Of a stretch of 64,000 nt of DNA, positions 58,858-64,000 are shown piece by piece. A model generated the notes under the pieces. It saw only the letters and a list, made by a program, of their open reading frames with translations. It had not been told where the DNA came from and did no database searches. Both the position numbers and the translations under genes were made by a program. The stretch lies in NCBI GenBank assembly GCA_048013815.1, contig CM106586.1:21080001-21144000 (forward strand), read 5' to 3'. Every line of letters starts with the position of its first letter. The stretch's first letter is position 1. The stretch is from Setoptus koraiensis. Its lineage: Eukaryota; Arthropoda.

Positions 58858-61800
58858 GTGAGTATATGTAAACAAACCGGCCTGCCAGCCGACTAACTAG
58901 CTAACTAAATCGCTAATTTGTGTTGCAATATATCATCAAAATATTATGCAAATGACTGCTCGCCGCTGCTGATCCACTTTTGGTGCTCGTGTGTATCCCA
59001 TGGCTGTTGGCGTTGATTCATCGTTCGCCGCGGCCGTCGTTTCGCGAGCCCGCCGACCGGCAGCGCCCTCTGCTTTTTTCTGCCGTTTTTCTGCTGTTTT
59101 TCTGCCGTTTTGCTGCTGCTCTTCTGCTGTTTTTCTGCTGTTCCTCTGTTTTTGGCCCAAAATCCTATCAGTTGAAATAACTGAATTCGCAGCCGAATTC
59201 GCAGCCGAACTCGCAGCCGAATTCGCAGCCGACGGCCCACAGCGCCCTCTGCCACACAGCGGGCCAAGCTGAAGTGGCCAGCGCAAGGCGCCTATATCGC
59301 GTATATGTGTGTGTGTGTAGATGCAGTAAACTGACCAGTGCGAGCGCCACCTCGCAAAGATTGCCGCAATTCCGAGAAGTGGCATTGTTAGCGGCTAGTT
59401 TGTTCGAGCGAGTGTGTGGCTCATGGCCAAATTGGGGGGCTTCTGGTGGCCAGAATGGCGATAATTGATAATGATTGCCATGGCGAGCCACTAGTGCAAA
59501 TTGCAGCAGCGTTTCATTGTGACTCACACAATTTGTGAGCCAACAAAACAACGAAACAACGAAACAACAACGGCAGCAAGATGACGCAACGCTCAGATGA
59601 TTGATGAGTTTAGTGGTCGCGAAACGATATTATATCATCATGGTTGTGGTCGTTTGCAGCACAAATATCGTTGTTGCCATGACTACAAAATACGTTGTGC
59701 GGTTCGTTTTGTGTTCATTGTTTGGTCCACCAAACTGCCCAGTGTCCAGCCGATATGTTCAATGTCAAACGAGTCAGACCAGCCAGCGAGAACTGTAACT
59801 ATCGTCACTGCTTGAAGCCAAGCAACAAGTTGCAAGCGTGCCAATGGCCGCCCGAACAAACTGGCCCGATATCGATGATACAAATGAATGGCTGACAACG
59901 ATGGAAAACGATGAGCGCAAAATGAAAGAGCGAGAGAATTTCGACGAAAAAATTTATTTTCGCAAAAATGATCGCTCTTTGCGAGGGAATTCAGTCAGTC
60001 AGTCGTCTCATTGTGAAAAAGAACGCACCACAAACGCAGCGGCCTTTTCACTGACCGATGAAACAATCTAGCCACGCCAGTCTTATTACATCAATGCATC
60101 AATCGATGTAATCAAATACTATAATACTAATAAAAGATGATTGGATAATAATCAATTTTTGGCCATTTTTATCATCATCGTGGCGAGTATTATCTCATCA
60201 TTAGCAACTGTGGCCGCCGGGCCGCCGTCCACTGCCACTGGCCGACAACAGCGCGCACAGTGGTGCCCTCTCAGGGCAACCAGCCAACTAATGGTGGTGG
60301 ATAATGGGAAAGTCGGCCCACTCAATAATATTCACTCAACTGTGAGTCACAGTATTGTCAATGCACCGTGCCAACGTCTTCAAGCTCGTCAGGCCCTCTT
60401 GCGTCCAGATCGAGCACTGCGTTGCACCGTTGCATGATGCATTTTTGGCAAAAATCACTAATTTTTTGCCAGCGCTGTGTGCTGGCGAAAATTCAACATT
60501 CACAATTGTCAGCGAATTTGAAGTGGCAACCGGAAGTGGCCCAATCGCACAAGTCAGTGCGACGGTATATGCGGCGGGATTTCGTTGGCAGAGGTGCCCT
60601 CTTTCGGACACGACGAGCTACACTGAGCTGGCGTGAGCTGGTTACATGCCGGTCGGCCGATAATATACGATCGGATATAATAGTGCGAGTAGGAGCATCA
60701 TTGTGCCCGAATGCGCTGTTTGTGCATGTCGCCCGAGGCTTCTTTTGCCTCTCGACTGACCATTCGCGACTGACCATTCGCGACTGACCATTCTTGTTGG
60801 CGTCATTTGGGCCAGTCGCACTATCTGTGGGTGTTGTCTCTCTCTCTCAATTAGTGCTACCTATTGGCGTTGCAAGTATCTGGCGCGGTTAAATTTGTGT
60901 GTATGAGATACCTGTTGGCTTTGCTAACACAATGTTGTTGTTGTTGTTATGCAACACGACGATTGTTACATAAGAGCATTATGTGCGCATGTAACAAGTC
61001 GGCAAGCGCGCGCAACAACATCATCAACATGATCTGTTGATGTCGTTGTATAATTAATGCTGCTGACGAGCATCTCTATATGAGCTACCATGCGAGCGGC
61101 TAACAAGTGTGTGTGCTGCAATTAATTATGCGATGTGTGTTATGTAATCGCCGCGATACAACAACAACAGCAACAGCGGCAGCAACAACAACAACAGCAA
61201 CAACAACAACCGCCGAGAGTAACAAGCAACAAAAACCTTTCGTCGGCCGCTCAATCGCAGCGACGAGACACGGCAAAGTCAATTAGGCTCGGCATCGAGC
61301 TCGGCCTACCGTGATACTGTGTCTAATTGGCACTGATTTGTTGCATGCGAGCTGCCAGTGAAAGTCTCGCTATCATCGCCCGATAAAAATTTGTCCGTTC
61401 GTCGGGCCATGTCCGTGAGCACGCGTGCCGCACTACATTACATAATAATACAGTATCATAATACTGTAGTGATACTGTATTATGTAATAATAACAGTATT
61501 ATGTAATGTAATGATAACAGTGATTGTAATTGCGCTCATTCTCGTGATTTTGTTGCGCAATCGCACGGTGCAGAGCGTGCGTTTCAGGTAGCAGTTGGAC
61601 AGTTTGTTGGCTTCGACCGTTTGTTGGTTTCGACAGTTTGCTAGTTTCGACAGTCGCCGAAGTGAAGCCGCACTGACGCCGACAAGAGTTGCGCAACTAT
61701 AACCGCTGGCGCAACAAATGTTACGCAACCAACCAAAATGGCCGCCAGTCGGCCAGTGTGGCAGCGGCTGACGATGATGCCCGCTACCTCGAGGATGCTG

Positions 61801-63691
61801 CAGCGCGATGCCAGCGCCCGGCCGGCCCAGCCCGGCCCGGCCGACAGCGGCCGTGCGCGAATTCGAGCAATTCATTCGGGCGCATTGTCGCCCGTTCTCG
61901 GCCCGTTCTCTGGCTCGTTGTTGTGCTCGCTCGTTGCCGAGCGGCGCACAGCAACGAATTCTTTGCGCGAATTCTTTCGAATCGCGAGATTCTAAAGATT
62001 AGATAAGGCGCGCATGTTCAATCTTTGGCGCAGCCACGGACACCAGGCATCATCTGGGACCATTCATCTGGGCGCTTCTCTATGGGAACACTTGCGCTGG
62101 CCGGCGCCCTAAACACGCGCTTCTCTCGCGTTCTTCGCGAGGCTTCTCTCGCGTTCTCGCGTTCTCGCGTTCTTTTCTTTGTGTGCTCGGCGCAGCAGTT
62201 TGTGCAGCCAAGCGGGAGCGGCCACAAGCGATCGAACGGCAGCCACTTACGCCCTCGCCCAGCTAACGAGCAACAAGTGGCCGCATCGGCACAAATAATC
62301 AAACAAAATACCTCAAGCCTGGCCTGATTGATCGCTTCTTCTTGGCGGCGCAAATGCAGCGATTCTTGCGTTTGTCGGTTGGCACTTGTCAGCTCTCGGC
62401 TCTCAGTTCTCGATTTTCTGGCCGACGTTGCCACTTGGCCGGCCGGTCATGTAAATGAGTGACGAGCGACGCCGCTTGCCCGTAATCAGCGCCAACAATC
62501 ACGGCTCATCTCTCATTGCTCATCGCTCTCGCTTAGGCCAACGCATTGGCCCGAGAAAACTTTTCTCAGAAAATGCCCAAAAGAGAGATCGCTCGCTGAT
62601 TGTGTGCGCGGCGGATAAACTCAATTGGAAACGTATTATTAGTTTGATATCGAGCCACTGTCTCACACTTCGTTTGCGCCAACCGCCAACAGGTGAACAG
62701 GCAACTGTTCGCATCGCGGCCAAGGGTCGCATCGACACACGTAATCGCGCGTGATTGTCAGCTTGACCACTGGCGAGGCGCGATGCGAAAGCGCCCTCTC
62801 TGGGCTGGCCGCTGCAACTCGAGGTTGCAGCTTTGCGCTGGTTGTAACTTGGCGCTGGTTGCGCGCCGCCTGCCGACGAAACAGCGCTGTGACAAATATG
62901 CAATATGCATGTACATAAATGTAGTTCTTACGACCAGCTTGCCGTGTTTGCATGAATGGTCGATAGTCGCGACAGAACGCGGATCGCGCCAGTCGTGTCG
63001 CCACGATGCGGCCATTCGTGTCGCCACGATGCGGCCATTCGTGTAATAATAATCTACACATAATTTAACTTGTTAGCTCAATTGGAGCCAGCTGAAATGG
63101 TTTAAATCATAAATTGATTCGGGCTGTGTGCTCGCGGCGAGCTTGCACCGGTTGCCGCCAGGCTGAAATTTTCGCCGGTCACTGTCGCCGGTCACTGTCG
63201 CCGATCACTGTGGCCGGTCGCTGAGTGACCAGCGACAAGCGCGAGCGGGGCCAAAGTGGCAAAGTGGCCGTGGCAGTGCGGCCCAATCCAATTATGTTTG
63301 TCCATTTGTTGCTGATTTGGCGCAGCCACTTCAAATGGCCACGCCGAATTGGCAAGCGGGCAAACCGGCGGTGGTCGCAAACACTTGATCACACAGCGGC
63401 TCTCTATTATGGACCGATAATAAAGAGCCAACGAAGGCAATAATAATAATGATGCCAAAGAGAATAGCCGACCCATGATAATAAGCGCACAAGCGAATTC
63501 GAAGCCGAAGCGGCGGCTTCGAATTCGGACAGGTGCGCGTGCTCACGTCGATCGAATTGACAGGTTGATTCGCTGGCATCGGTCGCACACAAACAAAGCA
63601 ACGAGCGTTCGCTCGAACCTTTTTGTTCTCGGCGCTCTGTGCGCGCCTTTCAATTGGCCTCTCAAGCGCGCCTTCACCTTTAGCATCGCCA
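58858..63691. other. Gene-poor region (fourth part)
   Basis: No convincing gene. A TTTTCTGC array (about 59080-59150), an 11-bp CGCAGCCGAATT array (59195-59235), a CGACTGACCATT array (about 60765-60795), CAA tracts (61155-61215), an AT-rich imperfect inverted repeat (61439-61510), and 14-bp GTCGCCGGTCACT units (about 63173-63220). A hydrophobic open frame at 60141 lacks an ATG. Confidence 0.5.
61439..61510. repeat. Imperfect inverted repeat of ATAATACAGTATC units
   Basis: TACATAATAATACAGTATC faces GATACTGTATTATGTA, then a third direct copy AACAGTATTATGTAAT. Strong hairpin potential. Confidence 0.85.
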
Positions 63692-63816
63692 ATGGACGAC
63701 GACGACGACCGGCTCGCACTGTCAAACTCACTGACAGCCACTGACCAGCTGACTGGCCAGCTGACAATTGTGAATGCGCTCGCACAATGCGACGCAGCCG
63801 CCGACACTCACAACAG
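63692..63816 (+). CDS. Possible first coding exon of a gene running off the right edge
   Basis: ATG at 63692 opens 41 codons (MDDDDDRLALSNSLTATDQL...) ending on a good donor, CAACAG|GTGAGC, in phase 2. Codons are balanced and the peptide is acidic then Thr/Leu-rich. There is no homology; the next exon would lie right of the window. It could be a chance frame. Confidence 0.2.
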
Positions 63817-63953
63817 GTGAGCGATGGCGCTGTCAGTGGGTCACACGCGAATCGTTGATTCATGAAATATGTGCCCTCGTCGTATGACGCAATCATACCA
63901 CGGTCTGTGTCAGTGTGTGTGTGTGTGTCAACGTCAGCTGACTCCAACAGAAT

Positions 63954-64000
63954 GCGTGTCGGTATGTCGATATGTCGGTATGTCGATATATCAATATGTC
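63954..64000. repeat. 9-10 bp ATGTCGATATGTCGGT array at the right edge
   Basis: Five or more copies of TATGTCGA / TATGTCGG, continuing beyond the window. Confidence 0.9.

Noticed and set aside
60141-60437. Signal-peptide-like hydrophobic frame
   Set aside because: Starts with TTG, a stop codon lies directly upstream, and there is no acceptor that would supply an ATG.
60473-60564. Exon-like stretch reading GENSTFTIVSEFEVATGSG after a TTTTTTGCCAG acceptor
   Set aside because: The donor (GTATAT) is poor, phases do not match, and the opposite strand is equally open; not enough to call.
17524-64000. Retroviral, LTR, Polinton, LINE or DNA-transposon coding remains
   Set aside because: No frame shows reverse transcriptase, integrase, capsid or transposase motifs and no long terminal or inverted terminal repeats with target duplications were seen by eye; small non-coding elements cannot be excluded without a repeat library.

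Overview
This is eukaryotic nuclear DNA from a bilaterian animal. The genes are metazoan (EED with its aromatic cage, CDK5, a Kazal-bearing OATP, a Kirre/nephrin-type Ig protein), the introns are mostly 90-320 bp, and the coding sequence carries many poly-Asn and poly-Gln insertions. An arthropod is most likely, and a small-intron, mite-like one fits best, but the species is an inference. No retroviral, LTR, LINE or transposase coding sequence was recognised.

Left block (1-9.8 kb): compact, AT-rich, housekeeping. In order: the first coding exon of a BAR-domain RhoGAP of the ARHGAP17/44 (RICH) family (-), running off the left edge; EED/extra sex combs (+); CDK5 in three exons (+); ribosomal protein eL37 (-) with a C/D-box snoRNA candidate in its intron; an unidentified coiled-coil protein (+); and a TEX10/IPI1 ribosome-biogenesis protein (-). 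The last two converge with only 4 bp between their stop codons. Functions are unrelated apart from the ribosome theme (eL37, its intronic snoRNA, TEX10/IPI1).

Middle (9.8-17.6 kb): a repeat-bearing upstream region with a predicted leader intron, then a five-exon organic anion transporter (OATP/SLCO). It is about 1351 residues, roughly twice the family norm, because of a 100-residue disordered loop and a 400-residue cytoplasmic insertion.

Right block (17.6-64 kb): gene-poor and GC-richer, full of private tandem repeats (10-33 bp units), GTT/CAA triplet tracts, G/C homopolymers and short palindromes. One convincing gene lies here, a two-exon single-Ig transmembrane protein on the minus strand (24.05-26.17 kb). 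Three further stretches look like coding exons bounded by good splice sites (45.4, 58.7 and 63.7 kb) but cannot be tied to a gene. The rest is probably intergenic or intronic regulatory DNA. It holds many bZIP-like palindromes (TTACGTAA, TTGCGCAA), including four TTACGTAA sites at exact 10-bp spacing, and a perfect 18-bp-arm hairpin.
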